Assembly: GCA_015179125.1 (NCBI GenBank)
Contig: WHVA01000178.1
Location: 1 to 64,000, forward strand
Origin: Gautieria morchelliformis
Taxonomy: Eukaryota > Basidiomycota > Agaricomycetes > Gomphales > Gomphaceae
Direction: 5' to 3'
Length of the DNA stretch: 64,000 nucleotides
The position numbers and the translations under genes are program-made. Numbering within the stretch: position 1 is the first letter of the stretch; each line of letters opens with the position of its first letter. The notes beneath the pieces are model-generated. The model worked only from the letters and a program-made list of their open reading frames with translations, did no database searches and was not told the origin of the DNA. Below, in pieces: positions 22,031 to 33,993 of this stretch.

Positions 22031-22482
22031 TTCTTAGCTAAACTATCAAGAGATTGTTGTATCTTGTGGACCCAATGTGAGTGTAGCATAGAAATATTAA
22101 TACAACCTTTCTTGAGGACATTTGAAACTAATTAACTACCTAGTAAATGTTCATAAATAGGTAGCTACTTTGTGGACGATCCCTAACAGTGGTGGCAAGG
22201 AGGGGGACACTGGAAAGGCGACAACTCTAAGAATTCCGCTAAGCAGGCTACCGAAAATAATGGCGCTGCTGATGAATTCACTTTTGCCGCCATAGAGTCC
22301 GTTGACAATGACAATCACTCGTCCCTTGCTGAAGACCTGACCTACCGTGCTGACATTTCAGCATCTGACTGGCTGGCAGACATGGGGTCAACGACCCACA
22401 TAGCCCGAAGCAGGGACCACTTTGTCAATTTTAAGGTGGAACCATCTGAGATTGATGGTATCACACCCGGGAGCCCATTCAT

Positions 22483-23350
22483 AGTACCAACCTGTTTTAC
22501 TTATCGCATCGAGGAAATAAAACCATTGATATTAATCATCAGTAACCCCTTCGACAAGGGCTCCGCCGGCATAGCCGGCATCTAGTTTCCAATGCTGGCC
22601 ACCAGGCTGCCCTGTCACACACCAGCAGACAGTGTTGTGCAATGGTATCCAATGCACCACACTATCAACCATTGCCATCTCAAAATCCAATGTTCTCCAT
22701 CACACATTAGTGTAGCCCACCACAATAGCATTGTAGTGTTCACCAAATAATAATTTACATGGATACAATCAGGCAGCCAGGTATAATGTGGGCTGGTGGC
22801 AAGGACATCACTAGAGGGTAAGCGATATTTTATGAATTACTAGTAGGGAAAACTCAAATAGATCGCCAGCCTGCCTTGCGCCTGCCACAGCCACGCGAGG
22901 CGGCAAGGCAGACGAACACCGCCGCATAACATGGAGGCAGAGACAGCGCATGGCCCAACGATGACCGAGATCGCGATCCCGAGCCCTAGCTCCATCGCGT
23001 CCGTGATAGATGGGATCCAGCACACCCCACTTGGAGCTACACCCCACAAGACAACCATGCGAGGGGGCATGCCAAACGAGCACCCACGCATGGGATAAGG
23101 AATGGGACTTCAACGTTGCGCGAGCAGGTCCTTGAGGGTGTCGTGTGCGCCCGTGCCATTCTTCATGGCGTCCTTCTCCTCACCGGGCCCCGGGCGTGAG
23201 GGCGACACCCCCCCTCCTCCTCTGAGAGGAAGGAATACGGAATGGGAGTTCGTGGGAGAACATATATCCCCAGCTCAAACGGTGGCATGGGTGTGCGTGG
23301 CAGAGGCAGGGTTGCCAGGTTGGCATAGACTGGGTGTGCATGTGCGTGAT
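22483..23350. other. Spacer between copia remnant and LTR D2
   Basis: Two GC-rich frames on opposite strands at about 22840-23110 and one at 23102-23422. None shows a recognisable domain. Confidence 0.4.
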
Positions 23351-24759
23351 TGTTTTGGAACCCTTCAAGACTTTGGTGTTATTGCTAACGCCTCTGTCTA
23401 TCAGAACGTGTCGTTTACATGACTAGTAGAATACCAATTCAATGCAGCAGCACAACTCCGGAAATAATTTAATATTTGTACCTTGGTTGCAATCTGTGTA
23501 ATAACTAGTCCAAGTTATTACAGATAGAAGACAATGTGTTTCTTAGCTGCACTGAACAATAAACTAAAAGAGTGTGTAGGTTCAAGGACACTATCGGGGT
23601 CCAAGAGTATTCCTTTTAATAAAGAGGGAATAGGCTCCGCAGGAGAGTTTGTAAGTGGATTGAGTCGACCAACGTCAATGCACTGCAATAACGAGAGAGT
23701 AATGTGAAGTGGCTTTCACGCACAACTTGACTTGACTTGTGAAAGTCACTGAACAGGAAAATCAACTGAACAGCTCGTCTCAGGTATTGGAGTGCTAATT
23801 GACAAGAAAATCGATTGCCAACCTCACTCTGTAGAGTTTCACCCAGCGTGTTAGGCTAAGTGGCTAAGCAGTAAAGCAACTACTATAGTTACTCTAAGCA
23901 AGAGTAGTATTCTAGTTCGGGTTAGGAACTTAGGTAAGATGTGCAAGTCACACAAGCTGTGTAGGATAGAAGATGGGTAGATTGATTGCTCAAAGGACAG
24001 GCAAAGGGCCTCCTTTTATATTGTAATGTACAGGAGCTTAGTAAGCAGGTAGAACCTTCTATCTATTAATGGAATGGGGGAAGAAGCTTGTGGAAGATGG
24101 CAGAAAGGGTTGGAAGAAACTGGCTGTTTCCAAGGGACTCTACCATGCTTCCTACCAATCAGAGCTTGATTTGTCAGGAATGACTCACTGAAAAGGGTCA
24201 TGTGCCATAGCACAGCTTGGCTGAGTCATGTACTCCTGACTCACCAAGTTGTGCCTGGATTGGTTGAGTCATTGAGGCTGTATCTCCAGATAACCATGTA
24301 TTTGGCACTCAGAAGCTGAGTAAGCAGTTCTGAGCCAATTAGGGCTCTGTAGCCATAATTACTAAGAGCACTGCTTAGCACAGCTGGGCATAGCCTGGTA
24401 CAGCCTTGTTGTCATGACTGACCATGATCCCCATTGTTTGGTGAAGCCAAACAGGCTGCACAGTTGCTATGGCTGCATATAGCAACAGTTTGGGACTCAG
24501 CTGGAAATACTGAGAGAGCCATCCTGCCGGACTTGTGGGTGCTTGGGTGACCATAAGTCCGAAAATGCGGCCACCGCCGAGGTGCCCGGCGGAGTTCGAA
24601 ATAGTGCGCCGAGGACAGAGTTGTGGGCGCTAGAGGATCCACAACTCTGTAATGACAGAAAATTGGTAGTTTGAGCCATGGAGACTTTGGAAAAATAAGG
24701 AAAAATATGAGATAACTAGAGGAATGTTTGAAAAGCCTTCAGTTATATTAACAGCATCA
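23351..24759 (+). mobile_element. Solo LTR, family D (D2)
   Basis: TGTTTTGGAACCC...AGCATCA, 1409 bp, flanked by the perfect 5-bp duplication GTGAT (23346-23350 and 24760-24764). Same family as D1 at the start. It lacks the internal inverted repeat of D1, which supports that repeat being a later insertion. Confidence 0.9.
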
Positions 24760-24764
24760 GTGAT

Positions 24765-25811
24765 GACCCGGGGGGCGGGGCATAACTCACTTTAAGTACC
24801 TGTTTTGAGGGTCGGTCGTCAATGGTGACCATTGGAGGCCAGTATAGCTTACAATAAGGAAATGATCTTGTGGGTAGTGACCGGTGAGCACGAGAATAGA
24901 TCACCGAGTGTGACTACCCTTCACCGGTGACCACCAGTGTACACCACTGGGTAGTGTCGGGGTGAGTATTGGTGATATAACTCAGCGCGCATACCGTGTG
25001 TTCGTTTTAGGTTCACCACAAGCCCCATCTCCAACTCAAAGTTCATGCTCCACGAGTACCTTCGGGAGAAGGGGCTTGTACCAAGATGCCATGAAACAGG
25101 GCTGTCTCCTGCTGCCTCTACCACCAGCCACACACTCTCTACCGCTGCACTCATTATAACAATCTACTAGACCACATGTCTATTGAGCTCCCTAGCTAGT
25201 TAGAAATGCTTAATCATTGAGAAACTGTCTTATATCCCATTGGGAATAGTGGGGGTAGGCACAATTGCACTATCTCACTTGTCAACGCATTACAGACGGC
25301 CGCTCATTGATTTTTTAAGGACAGCTATAGCTGGGAATGTAGGCCAGATATCCTAAAAATTTTTAGCAGCAAATGGGACAGCTCGATTGCTATGTAGTGG
25401 TATGAATAAATTGACAGGCACGGTTTCAAACCTTTGGGCAAGGAGAAGAGAAGAGAAACAATAATAGCTCAGAATATGAGACTCCCAGATGACTGATGAG
25501 AGAGAATATGATCCCAAGCCTGTCCTCTAGAGCATCTTTGCATGATAACAGCAGGATATCTCCCCAGCATACGTCAATGTCCATTTAAAACGTGAGCGTG
25601 CTTACAATAAAGTCACATGATGTAACGAACTGTCAACACTGTCGTCTGGAAAAGTGCCTGGTGCTGCGCCCACCGGTCACCGAGCAGCAAGGTAATTCAT
25701 GGGATCACTTTAAAACATACTACAGGTCATTGTTATAATTTTTTTAAAATTATTCTTGAGTAACTGGTTCAACTACATGCCTCACAAGCCATTTGTCCCT
25801 CGTCCCAGAAG
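24765..25811. other. Unassigned spacer
   Basis: No supported gene. Contains repeated accggtgaccacc-type motifs at about 24880-24945. Confidence 0.4.
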
Positions 25812-26472
25812 TGTTACGTATCGAGATTTCCGCTAAGTCGGAACTGGAAAGGACAGCGGCTTCAACTTATAGGTTGCGCCCCCAATGAACTATCGTCCTA
25901 AGTATTTCAGAAATGAGTCGGAAGTCGGAATGTACTGAACAAGAGGTTGGTCGGAACTTGAGTCGGAACTGAGGCGGAAGACGGAAGGCGGGAGGCGGAG
26001 AGGCTGAGGTCTTGCTAGACTCGCTGTGCTAAGAACAGGAGATGGAGCGAAGGAAATCAAGTATCAAAGGTGATTATCCGATTGCTGGATAAGAGGCATA
26101 CATGACAGGCTTTTATACAAAGAGCTGAGGCAACAGGTAATGATATGGTACTAAGCAAAATCCGGGGGAAGCGGAAGTCGAGTAGACAATGCGTGGGAAC
26201 TAACTAATTGGGAACAATGGGACTACAAGGGGGGTTCAGGGTAAAGTAGAACAATGGCAAAGAACAAGGGGTCGGAAAAACATATCTGACAACGAATTAC
26301 AAGGGTGACCAGATATGTGGTCTTGATGAACGATGAAACGGGTCCGGTGGGTCTGAGTAATAGAGTCGAAAGAACAAGGGAATAGAACAATGGGCGGAAT
26401 GTTGGAAATATCGGAGGGGCGGAAAGTGTTGCGGAACTGAAGATCGGAAGTCGGGAATGAGCGGTCGTGACA
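25812..26472 (-). repeat. 3' LTR of a minus-strand gypsy element (family G)
   Basis: On the minus strand it runs TGTCACGACC...TACGTAACA, 661 bp. Immediately upstream of its start (26473-26486, minus strand) is the purine tract agaagggagatac, a good polypurine tract. The chromodomain of the same element lies further upstream. Confidence 0.75.
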
Positions 26473-26595
26473 GTATCTCCCTTCTAAGGTCGAGCCCCAC
26501 AAGACCACAGGTCGGATCACGTGACCTGTGAACAAACACGTTGGAGTCTAAAAAAAATAGGCTGAGGAACAAACGCGTCTTCTTTCCAATCCAAC

Positions 26596-27842
26596 ATGAA
26601 TGCTCCAATTGACTTCTCCAAGATGACAAGTGCCGAGATGAAACAGCATTTCGCTGATATGCTCGCGCAAAAGGAACTGGCCGAAAAACGCGAGGCTGAG
26701 GAAGCTGCGCGGAAAGAGAAGGAACGTCGGGAGAAAGAGCGGAAGGAACATGAGAGGAAGGAACGCGAGCGCCGCAAGGAGGAGGAGCGTGTCCGTGAAG
26801 AGAAACGGAGACGGAACGCGGCACGGAAAGCTGCTGAGGACAAGGCTGCTGCAGAGAAGGCTGCTGCGGAGAAAGCTGCTGCGGAGAAGGCGGAAAAGGA
26901 ACAGGTGAGTCGGGAATGTCCGGCGGAAAATTTCTTGAATCAACTAAAAAGTTCTTCCAGAATAATGTTCAGGACGAGTCAGAGTCAGACTCGGAAGGTT
27001 CAGCGGAAAGTACACCGTCTCCCGAAGGAAAAGGGAAACAAAAGGAAATCGCTACTCCGGTGAACCTTGTGGCGGAACGGAAACGTCGGGCGGACACATT
27101 CCCGAAGGCTCAAAAGAGCAAGTTGAATCGGATGTTGGAGCTGCATGAACTAGGACCGGAAAATCCCACGACTAAGAAGCGGAAAACGCGGGACGGCGAT
27201 GAGGAGGAAAAGGCTCCTTGTGACCCATGCGAGTCTAAGGGGTTGGATTGCACGTGGTCGAGTAAACCACGGGAAACTTTGTGCGATCAGTGCCGTGACA
27301 AGAAGAAACGCTGCGTCGTGGACAGGTGTGCTTTGAGGCTGGAGCGAAAGAAACAGAAGGTTGAGGAGTCAATTCCGAAGTCGGAACTGGGACCGAGCGG
27401 AGGGAGGGCCAAGGAATCGTTTCCGGTGACCGGAAAATTGGGACAGGCGGTGTTGAACTGATTTACAATGTCCTATCCGCTCCTTGACATTGCCGGGTCG
27501 CTGAGGGCCATGCGGGAACAGCAACGCGAGATTAGGGACATAATGATTGATATGGCCGAGGTTCAGCAGCATCAGGTTCTGTCAATTCAGAACCAGATGA
27601 CTGTTATGTCCACAGTCCTGGAACAGTTAACGCGGGAAATGCGGTGGTGGAATGACCTGGTCTGGGACCGAATGGACGCGCGGCTGCGGGAGCAGGGAAT
27701 TGGGGCGGAAGCGGGTCCGAGCGGGAGGGCGGAAACGAGGGACAGGGTGGAAATGGTGTTGGTGAGGGTCGAGGTAGGCGAGGCGGAAAAAGAGCCGGAG
27801 GCGGAAGAAGAGGTCGAGGCGGAGACAATGAGGGAGGAGTAG
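26596..27842 (+). CDS. Antisense ORF of gypsy G: coiled-coil protein with paired CX2CX6C
   Basis: Encoded opposite to the gypsy pol, between its chromodomain and its 3' LTR. Exon 1 (26596-26904) encodes a Lys/Glu/Arg/Ala-rich coiled coil. A 56-nt intron (gtgagt...ttccag, 26905-26960) follows. Exon 2 encodes an acidic linker and two CX2CX6C motifs, C-D-P-C-E-S-K-G-L-D-C and C-D-Q-C-R-D-K-K-K-R-C, i.e. a likely zinc-binding pair. An in-frame TGA at 27459-27461 interrupts it. The same frame then continues with M-R-E-Q-Q-R-E-I-R-D and W-W-N-D-L-V-W-D-R-M to 27842. It resembles many agaricomycete proteins labelled Zn2-C6-like. The role in the element is unknown; nucleic-acid binding is an inference. 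The E-element copy at 37740-39132 has the same order. Confidence 0.6.
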
Positions 27843-27983
27843 GGGCCTAAGAGGCTTGTAATATAATTTCTTGAAGTGTCGGAAATATGACAATGGAAAT
27901 TAATTGGACTTGTGGTGTGACTTATGAACTGGAAGAATGAATGAGGGTATCGGAAAAGGAATCGGAAATGACATCGGAATTGA

Positions 27984-28280
27984 CTAGGGCGCGGAAATGG
28001 GGCCAGGCTTATCAGGATAAGACTTGTGGAAATCAGAGACAAGGTCAGAGGCGTGGTCGAGTTCCGTGGCGGAAATCCAGGAAGTCTCCTCGTCGGTGTT
28101 TTTGTAGCCTGCCCACTTGACTAGGTACTGGAGTTGGCAGCGGTATCGTCTGTCGAGCTTGGAGTTGAGAATTCCCGAGATTTCATATTCCGGTTCTCCG
28201 TCGATGACGACTGGCGGAGGCGGAGGTTGATCTCGATTCAGAATTGTATTCGGAACTGCGGGCTCAGTGGGCAGTAAGGC
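27984..28280 (-). pseudogene. Gypsy integrase C-terminus with chromodomain (element G)
   Basis: The minus-strand frame ends at 27984. It encodes a proline run, E-Y-E-I-S-G-I-L, then L-Q-Y-L-V-K-W-A-G-Y and E-E-T-S-W-I, the chromodomain at the C-terminus of chromovirus integrases. The rest of pol is missing because the sequence changes at about 28280 to an LTR D-like tract. Confidence 0.8.
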
Positions 28281-28284
28281 CTCC

Positions 28285-29518
28285 TTTTATATTGTATCTA
28301 CTATCTATTAATAGACTAGAATGAGTCACGAAGAAATAGGGTAGTGAGTCATTGAGAAAAAGGGTAGTGGGTCAGAGCATGTGTTGGCCAATCGCAGTTC
28401 ACGATTAGGGAGTGAGTCATGCACTGAGTCATGCAGAAATGGGGTAGTGAGTCATGCATGAGTCATGTCTAAGAATAAGATACTGTCAGGGGACACCCTG
28501 TTTTCCATTTCCAGTCCCGACACCACACCCAGTTCCGACTCCATTTCCGACTCTGCTTCCGGTTCCGATTCAATCTCCGCCTCCGCTTTCGGAAATGATT
28601 CCGCTTCTGGGAGAACTTCCACCAGTTCTGTTTGCCTTGCCAGTTCCACTCCAATTTCCGACTTCCACTCTCGGAACAGTGTCGGAAATCAAGCGACTCG
28701 CGTAATGGGTGGCATCAAGGGTCGATCAAGGGTCAGGGTGGCCAGGGAGATGCAGGGTTGATGGGGGGTGCCAAGTGTTGTCCCTGGCTGCGCAGCGTAG
28801 TATAATACGGGCTCGCTGACATTGGGGGTCCTTAGACTTTTCTCTTTGGATTTCCCCTTGTCAGGTGAGAATCCCCTCTCTTGTATGCTCTGTTCATTTA
28901 TACATTCTTTGGATTTCCCCTTGTCAGTTGTGTGGTAGTGTGATCTCCACAACCAGCCAGGGTTGCCCTTACAGATACACCCTCATTCTTAAAGAGGATT
29001 AGCTCAACACAGCCTTTCATTGGGTAAGAGGCCTCTCATCCAATGATATGCCAGAGTCCGAGCATGAGTCATGTGCCGAGCCAGGCTCTGAGTCATGCAG
29101 GAGTCATTTCCCAAGTCACAAGACTTTGGACCAATAATACTCCAGCTTGGCAGTGAGTCATGACCCTAGTTCTATTTAGGAGTGTAGTAATGGGACAGCA
29201 CAGCCTAGCATAGCCTTGTTGCTATGGTAGCATAGGTTGGGCTGAGTTTGTACTGCACAAACTGTGTTGTGGAGGCTTGGGAATAAATTGCTATTTACAG
29301 AGTGCTGAGTCCGAACCGGTAGGTTGGCCAGAGTTTGTGGGTGCCTCGAGTTCGGGTTTGCGCGCGTCTGAGTTTGAATTAGCAGAGTTGTGGATACGTG
29401 TGGATTCATAACTCTGCGGCAACAGAATAGAAGCCAAAGACTTCGTTAAAAATGGCGAAAAAATGGTAGGAAATTAGAGGAAGTTTAAATAGTTCATCCC
29501 CAATGATAGCAATACCTG
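28285..29518 (+). repeat. Family D LTR, 3' portion (D4), with nested LTR B1
   Basis: The tract starting cctccttttatattgta and ending near gcaatacctgta corresponds to the 3' half of LTR D2 (24007-24759): shared tatctattaat, cagcacagcctagcatagcc-like and late tracts. It is split by LTR B1. Its 5' part is missing at the junction with gypsy G. Confidence 0.55.
28484..28973 (+). mobile_element. Solo LTR, family B (B1)
   Basis: TGTCAGGGGACACC...GCCCTTACA, 490 bp, with the perfect 5-bp duplication GATAC (28479-28483 and 28974-28978). It is the same family as the 5' LTR of the gypsy element at 59559. Confidence 0.92.
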
Positions 29519-29579
29519 TATGCTATATTTTAAGGTCACTATATCGAAAATACATGGAAATTCTCCTATTTGACCGGCA

Positions 29580-29690
29580 AAGCAGGATCCCATACAATGA
29601 CCTATGGGTAGGACATCCCAGGAATGCATTCCAGCCATATGAACACCTAAAGGGGTTGGATTGGGCAGATGATGGGGTGTAAAGGATGTC
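29580..29690 (-). repeat. Family A LTR fragment (A9)
   Basis: The minus-strand sequence contains caacccctttaggtgttcat and neighbouring tracts of family A. No ends or duplications are preserved. Confidence 0.55.
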
Positions 29691-29892
29691 GATCTTAAGA
29701 CCTTGTATCACAAGGGCACAACAGAACTTGACCAATGAGTGGTATTCTGAATGCTACGTAGTGACAGGTAAGAGTAAGATGCGATGGGGGCCGCTGGCCG
29801 GTTCCCACGCATAAACTATACAGTGGGTCCCTAAGGGGCCCACTGGGATTATGTAATAACTAATGTACATGTAGATACACAGGTTATTTACA

Positions 29893-30135
29893 CCCTCCCC
29901 CTCTATAGATAACTATAGGGGTTAACTACTACTCATAGAGGTCGTCCATGAGGGCGTCCTCTAGAGTGGCCGATACGACGATGATGTCGTCGTACGGTGC
30001 CGGAGGAGCACGTGACTCCTCCGGGGGCATCTCCGCGTCGTCGGTGGTGATTGGGTGAGGCTGGTCGGCCTCACCACTGGTGGCGGTTTCATCAGCCAAT
30101 ACAACACTATCCACGTACCTCATGTGACTTGCCAA
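29893..30135 (-). pseudogene. Retroelement polyprotein 3' end, with polypurine tract
   Basis: The minus-strand frame (30135-29929) is acidic and ends with L-M-D-D-L-Y-E. Just after the stop come agagggggagggtg and TGTAAATAACC, a typical polypurine tract and LTR start for a copia-type element. I infer this is the C-terminal tail of a pol polyprotein whose body is lost. The LTR extends below 29893 to an unknown point. Confidence 0.4.
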
Positions 30136-30606
30136 GCTTGCACAGATTACTAAGCTGCTAACCCCAGCTAGGGTTATTACACTTACTTAGTGTATTAATT
30201 CTCAGTTAAGTAGTTGCGTTTCTAGTTAGCCACCCAGACTAACACTCCAGGTGAAATTCTGCAGAGTGAGTCTGACAATCGATTTCCTTGTCAATTAGCT
30301 CTCCAATACCCGAAACGAACTGACCAGTGACTTTCCTGTTCAGTGACTTTCACCCGTCACTTCTTAAACCCTTGTCGCTCGTTTATTGCCGTTAATAGGG
30401 TCAGTCCACTTACAAACTCTCCTGTGAAGCCATTCCTATCTTTTTGGAATACTTGGACCCCGATAGTCGTCCTCGAACCTACAGACTAATAGTTTATTAT
30501 TCATTATGCCAGAAGTGTTTAATATTCTTGCAGTTTCATATACAACACGTCCTGATAGACCAAAGTGTTAGCTCTGACACCAAAGTCTTGAAGGGTTCCA
30601 AAACAG
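30130..30606 (-). repeat. Family D LTR, 5' portion (D3)
   Basis: On the minus strand it begins TGTTTTGGAACCC at 30606 and follows D2 for about 470 bp. The 3' part is missing. Confidence 0.6.
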
Positions 30607-31326
30607 TCGTGTGGGATCAACCCAACAGATGAAGAGTCGGTGCAGGGTAGCGTATATGCAGGTCCCAAGGGGTGTTTTCGTATATAAGTACCTTCACCCC
30701 CTTTCCTCCCTGTTGTTTCATGTTTACACTCCTCTTTCATTCTATTGCATCTCTGTTTCATCTATTTGTATCATGACTGCGCACCCCTATCCAACACTGA
30801 CTCCAGATGGCCTCTTTCCTATTCACTGATATCATACAAGCATTCGATATAGGTAGTCTACATTCGCATGTATATTCCCCAGTTCAATTATCATACATCT
30901 ATCTTGTGCAAAACTTGACCTCACTGTGATCATTGTCTTGAGCCTCTCCTGTAGATTCCTATCTTCAACCAGAGGAGGACTTAAGCACCACTGATGAGTT
31001 TTCATACTTCACCTTCATTACCTTACCCTTTGAACTATTATCTGTGCTGTCAGTGAAGGGCTCTGAAGGAGCGCCTTCACCGGCAAAAGGATTGTTGCTA
31101 CTTAAACAACCTTTCCGTGGCACCTTGCACATTACATCGTCAAGTGCCACGGGCTATTTCGCTACAACTGTAGATAGGGCGAGCTCTGCTCGGGCAGCCC
31201 TCTTATCTTCTAGACATTTATTGGTTCACCTTATTTGCCGAACAGCACATCTCTTCACACAAGTTATTCGGGCATTCGCTGTGTTCACTAATACACAATA
31301 TTAACGCCTAAAAACCAATCTTGACA
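30607..31326 (+). repeat. Family A LTR, 5'-truncated (A3)
   Basis: Starts inside family A (tcgtgtgggatcaaccc) right at the D3 terminus and runs to the normal end CTTGACA at 31326. Confidence 0.75.
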
Positions 31327-31493
31327 CATCCAAGAGTTCCGCTGGTCGGGTTCGAAGCCCATCTGAGGGTGTCGGCCAGTGTTGAGCATGAACGGGGTTT
31401 CTTGGGTTGAGGAGTTGACGTGGTTATTGTACCGGAACTCCGCAAGCGGGTGGAGTTCATCCCAGTCATCTTGCCTCTTGTTCACAAAGAGCC
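31327..31493 (-). pseudogene. Gypsy integrase fragment
   Basis: On the minus strand it encodes N-K-R-Q-D-D-W-D-E-L-H-P-L-A-E-F-R-Y-N-N and the following T-Q-E-T-P-F segment, the integrase core and C-terminal part of a Ty3/gypsy pol. It abuts, head to head, the reverse-transcriptase fragment of another gypsy copy at about 31490. Confidence 0.75.
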
Positions 31494-32596
31494 AAATCAC
31501 GTCCATGATGTGTTGCGGCATCTTCAGAAACACAGCCTCTATGCCAAACCTGATAAATGCAAATGGCACCGAGATTCTGTGGAGTTCCTAGGGTATATGC
31601 TCTCTACCAATGGCTTTACCATGTCCGAAGACAAAGTCCAGACTATCCACAATTGGCCTGAGCCTCGGAAAGTAAAGGATATTCAATCTTTCCTCGGCTT
31701 CACCAATTTTTACCACCGCTTCATCAACGATTCCAACATCACGGTTCCCGTTACCCAGCTTACTCGTAAAGGCACCCAGTGGGTGTTCACCAAAGAATGC
31801 CGAAAGTCTTTCAATTACCTCAAGGAAGCTTTCACTTCAGCTCCGATTCTGTTGCATTGGATTCCTGACCAGCCAATGGCTGTGGAAACCAACGCCTCTG
31901 ACTATGCCCTCGGCTCAATCCTGTCTCTGTTCGATGATGAAGGCGTCCTGCACCCGGTCACTTTCCACTCCTGAACATTTTCCGGTGCCAAAGTAAATTA
32001 CAATGTCCATGATAAAGAGGTACTGGCAATTTTTGAAGCATTCCAACGTTGGAGACACTATTTGGAGGGCTCTGGCTCCCCTATCGACATTGTCACCAAT
32101 CTTAAAAACTTGGAGTATTTTGCCACCACAAAGTGGCTAACCCAACGACAAGCCCGCTGGTCCAAATTCCTCTTGCAGTTTAACCTCATTATTAGGTTCC
32201 GTCCTGGAAAGCTTGGTACAAAACCCAATGCTCTAACTAGACGATGGGATGTCTACCTTACAGAGGGAGGTAATGACTACGGCTAGTCAACCCACAGAAC
32301 TTCCAACCGATTTTCACTAATCAACAACTGTCGGAATCCCTCTGGGCAGCTTGTTTGCTTGCACCCATTCTCCGAGAAAACACTATGATGGACTCCGAGA
32401 AGCTTCATGCTGACATCTTAGCTAACCTGGCATCCAATCCCATAGCTGGTCAGCATCCTGGCGATAGTTCCAACCCAAGATGGATGCAAACCGAGGACAG
32501 CTTCCTCCGCCTCGATGGCCGCATATATGTTCCTGATGCCGATTACCTCCGGCTCCAAGTGCTCCAGTACAAACATGACCATGTACTCTCGGGACA
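31490..32596 (+). pseudogene. Gypsy element E: RT thumb, RNase H and integrase start
   Basis: Pol fragment of a plus-strand chromovirus. It begins in the RT (H-V-H-D-V-L-R-H-L, F-L-G-Y-M-L-S, then S-F-L-G-F-T-N-F-Y). It passes the RNase H region (V-E-T-N-A-S-D-Y-A-L-G, V-L-A-I-F-E-A-F, P-N-A-L-T-R-R) and reaches the start of integrase (Y-K-H-D-H-V-L-S-G). TGA at 31972-31974 replaces the Arg expected after H-S, and a frameshift follows near 32280. About 500 bp of integrase is missing at the junction with the truncated LTR A4. The element continues at 35164, 36717 and 39268. Confidence 0.8.
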
Positions 32597-32751
32597 AACA
32601 CGATCAACGTCCTTTACCTGGCCTGATGGTTCATCACTGGTCCCATCATCTTCTCGACTCAACCCCCTTTGGGTGTTCCTATGGTCGGAATGCATTCACA
32701 GGACATCCTACCCATACATCGTGTGGGATCAACCCAGCAGATGAAGAGTCC

Positions 32752-33993
32752 TGTCAATATTGGTTTTTAGGCGTTAATATCGTGTATTAGTGAACACAGC
32801 GAATGCCCGAATAACTTGTGCAAATAAGTATGCCGTTCAGTGAATAGATGAACCAATGAGTGTTCACAAGGTAAGAGGGTTGCCTGAACGGGGCTCACCC
32901 TATCTACAGTCGTAGTGAAATAGCCCGTGGCACTTGACGATATAACGTGCAAGGTCTCATGGAAGGGCTGTCTAAGTCTCGACAATCCCTTCGCCGACAG
33001 CACAGAAAATGGCTCAAAGGCTAAGGTAACGAAGATGAAGTATGAGAACTCACCAGTGATTCCTAAGTCCTCTGCTAGTCGAAGATGGAAATCTCCAAGA
33101 GAAGGCTTAAGACGATGACCACAGCGAGGTCAAATTTGCACAAGATGAACGACGTATGATAATTGAACTGGGGAATATACATGCAAATGTAAACTACTTA
33201 TATCGAATGCTCGTAAGGTATCAGTGAATAGGAAAGAGGCCGTCGTGAGTAAGGGTTGGATAGGGGTGTGCAGTCATGATACAACATAGATGAAATAAAC
33301 ATACAATAGAATGAGAGAAGAGGGAGAACATGAAACGACGGAGAGTGAAGGTGGCGAAGACACCTGTGTACGAAATCATGTCTTGGGGCCGCATATACAC
33401 TGCCCTGCATGGGTTCTTCATCTACTGGGTTGATCCCACACGACCTACAGGTAAGACGTCCCGCGAACGCACCCTGCTCATATGAACACCAAAAGGGGGT
33501 TGGATCGAGAAGCTGATGGAGTTACTGATGAGCCATCATGCTGGATAGGGATATCGATCGTGATTTGATGGTGTGCCTGCTGGCGAATGATGCGAGCAGC
33601 GAATGGTCGTTCGGTGAAAGGCGAGGAAGGGCGAACAGAGGTGTCATAGAGGAGGAGAGGTCGAGGTCGAGGGCGAAGCCGAGCGAACACTGGGGAGGAG
33701 TAGCGAAAGGGGAAATGGGGATAACAAGGTGCAGGAAATACACAGGTCATGACAATCCAATTACCAGAACACCATCGGAAGAGGGTCAAGCAGAGGAGGT
33801 GGTAGACCCAGCGATGACTGCCAAGTCAGTCCAAAGACGTCGATCATGCGTTTGATGGCGTGGCTATGGTAATTGGCGTGAACAGCGAGAATTGGTTGCC
33901 GAACACGACAATGGCAATCGGAACGAACATGGAAATGGAGTGAGAAATGGCAGGACAGAGCACCTGAGTATGAGAAATAAATGTGTCATGACA
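32752..33993 (-). mobile_element. Solo LTR, family A (A5), nested in A4
   Basis: Minus-strand TGTCATGAC...TATTGACA, 1242 bp, with the perfect 5-bp duplication AGTCC (32747-32751 and 33994-33998). It is a family A LTR inserted into another family A LTR in opposite orientation. Confidence 0.9.

Larger units (their letters stand above)
20368..22188 (+). mobile_element. Solo LTR, family D (D1), with internal inverted repeat
   Basis: TGTTTTGGAACCC...CCCTAACA, 1821 bp, flanked by the perfect 5-bp duplication GTGGT (20363-20367 and 22189-22193). It is inserted in the copia zinc-knuckle region. It contains a large inverted repeat and a minisatellite, listed separately. Confidence 0.9.
19612..22480 (+). 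pseudogene. Second Ty1/copia element: gag, zinc knuckle and protease start
   Basis: From the ATG at 19612 the frame reads a copia gag (T-R-D-N-Y-P-A-W-K-E-K-M), broken by TGA at 19722-19724. It then continues through V-W-Q-S-L-L-T-I-F to about 20090, where a frameshift occurs. The next frame holds a CX2CX4HX4C zinc knuckle (C-N-N-C-G-K-K-G-H-W-V-K-D-C) at about 20310. A 1.8-kb LTR splits the gene at 20368. After 22189 the reading resumes with an acidic spacer and the copia protease start D-W-L-A-D-M-G-S-T-T-H at about 22365, then degenerates by about 22480. Integrase and reverse transcriptase are missing. Inactive. Confidence 0.75.

Noticed and set aside
24880..24960. Accggtgaccacc repeats as a regulatory operator array
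   Set aside because: Irregular spacing, no adjacent gene and no known factor; noted only as sequence content.
28454..28760. Ser- and Arg-rich ORFs in LTR B
   Set aside because: Lie wholly within LTR B1, B2 and B3 and are produced by the TTCCG simple repeat.
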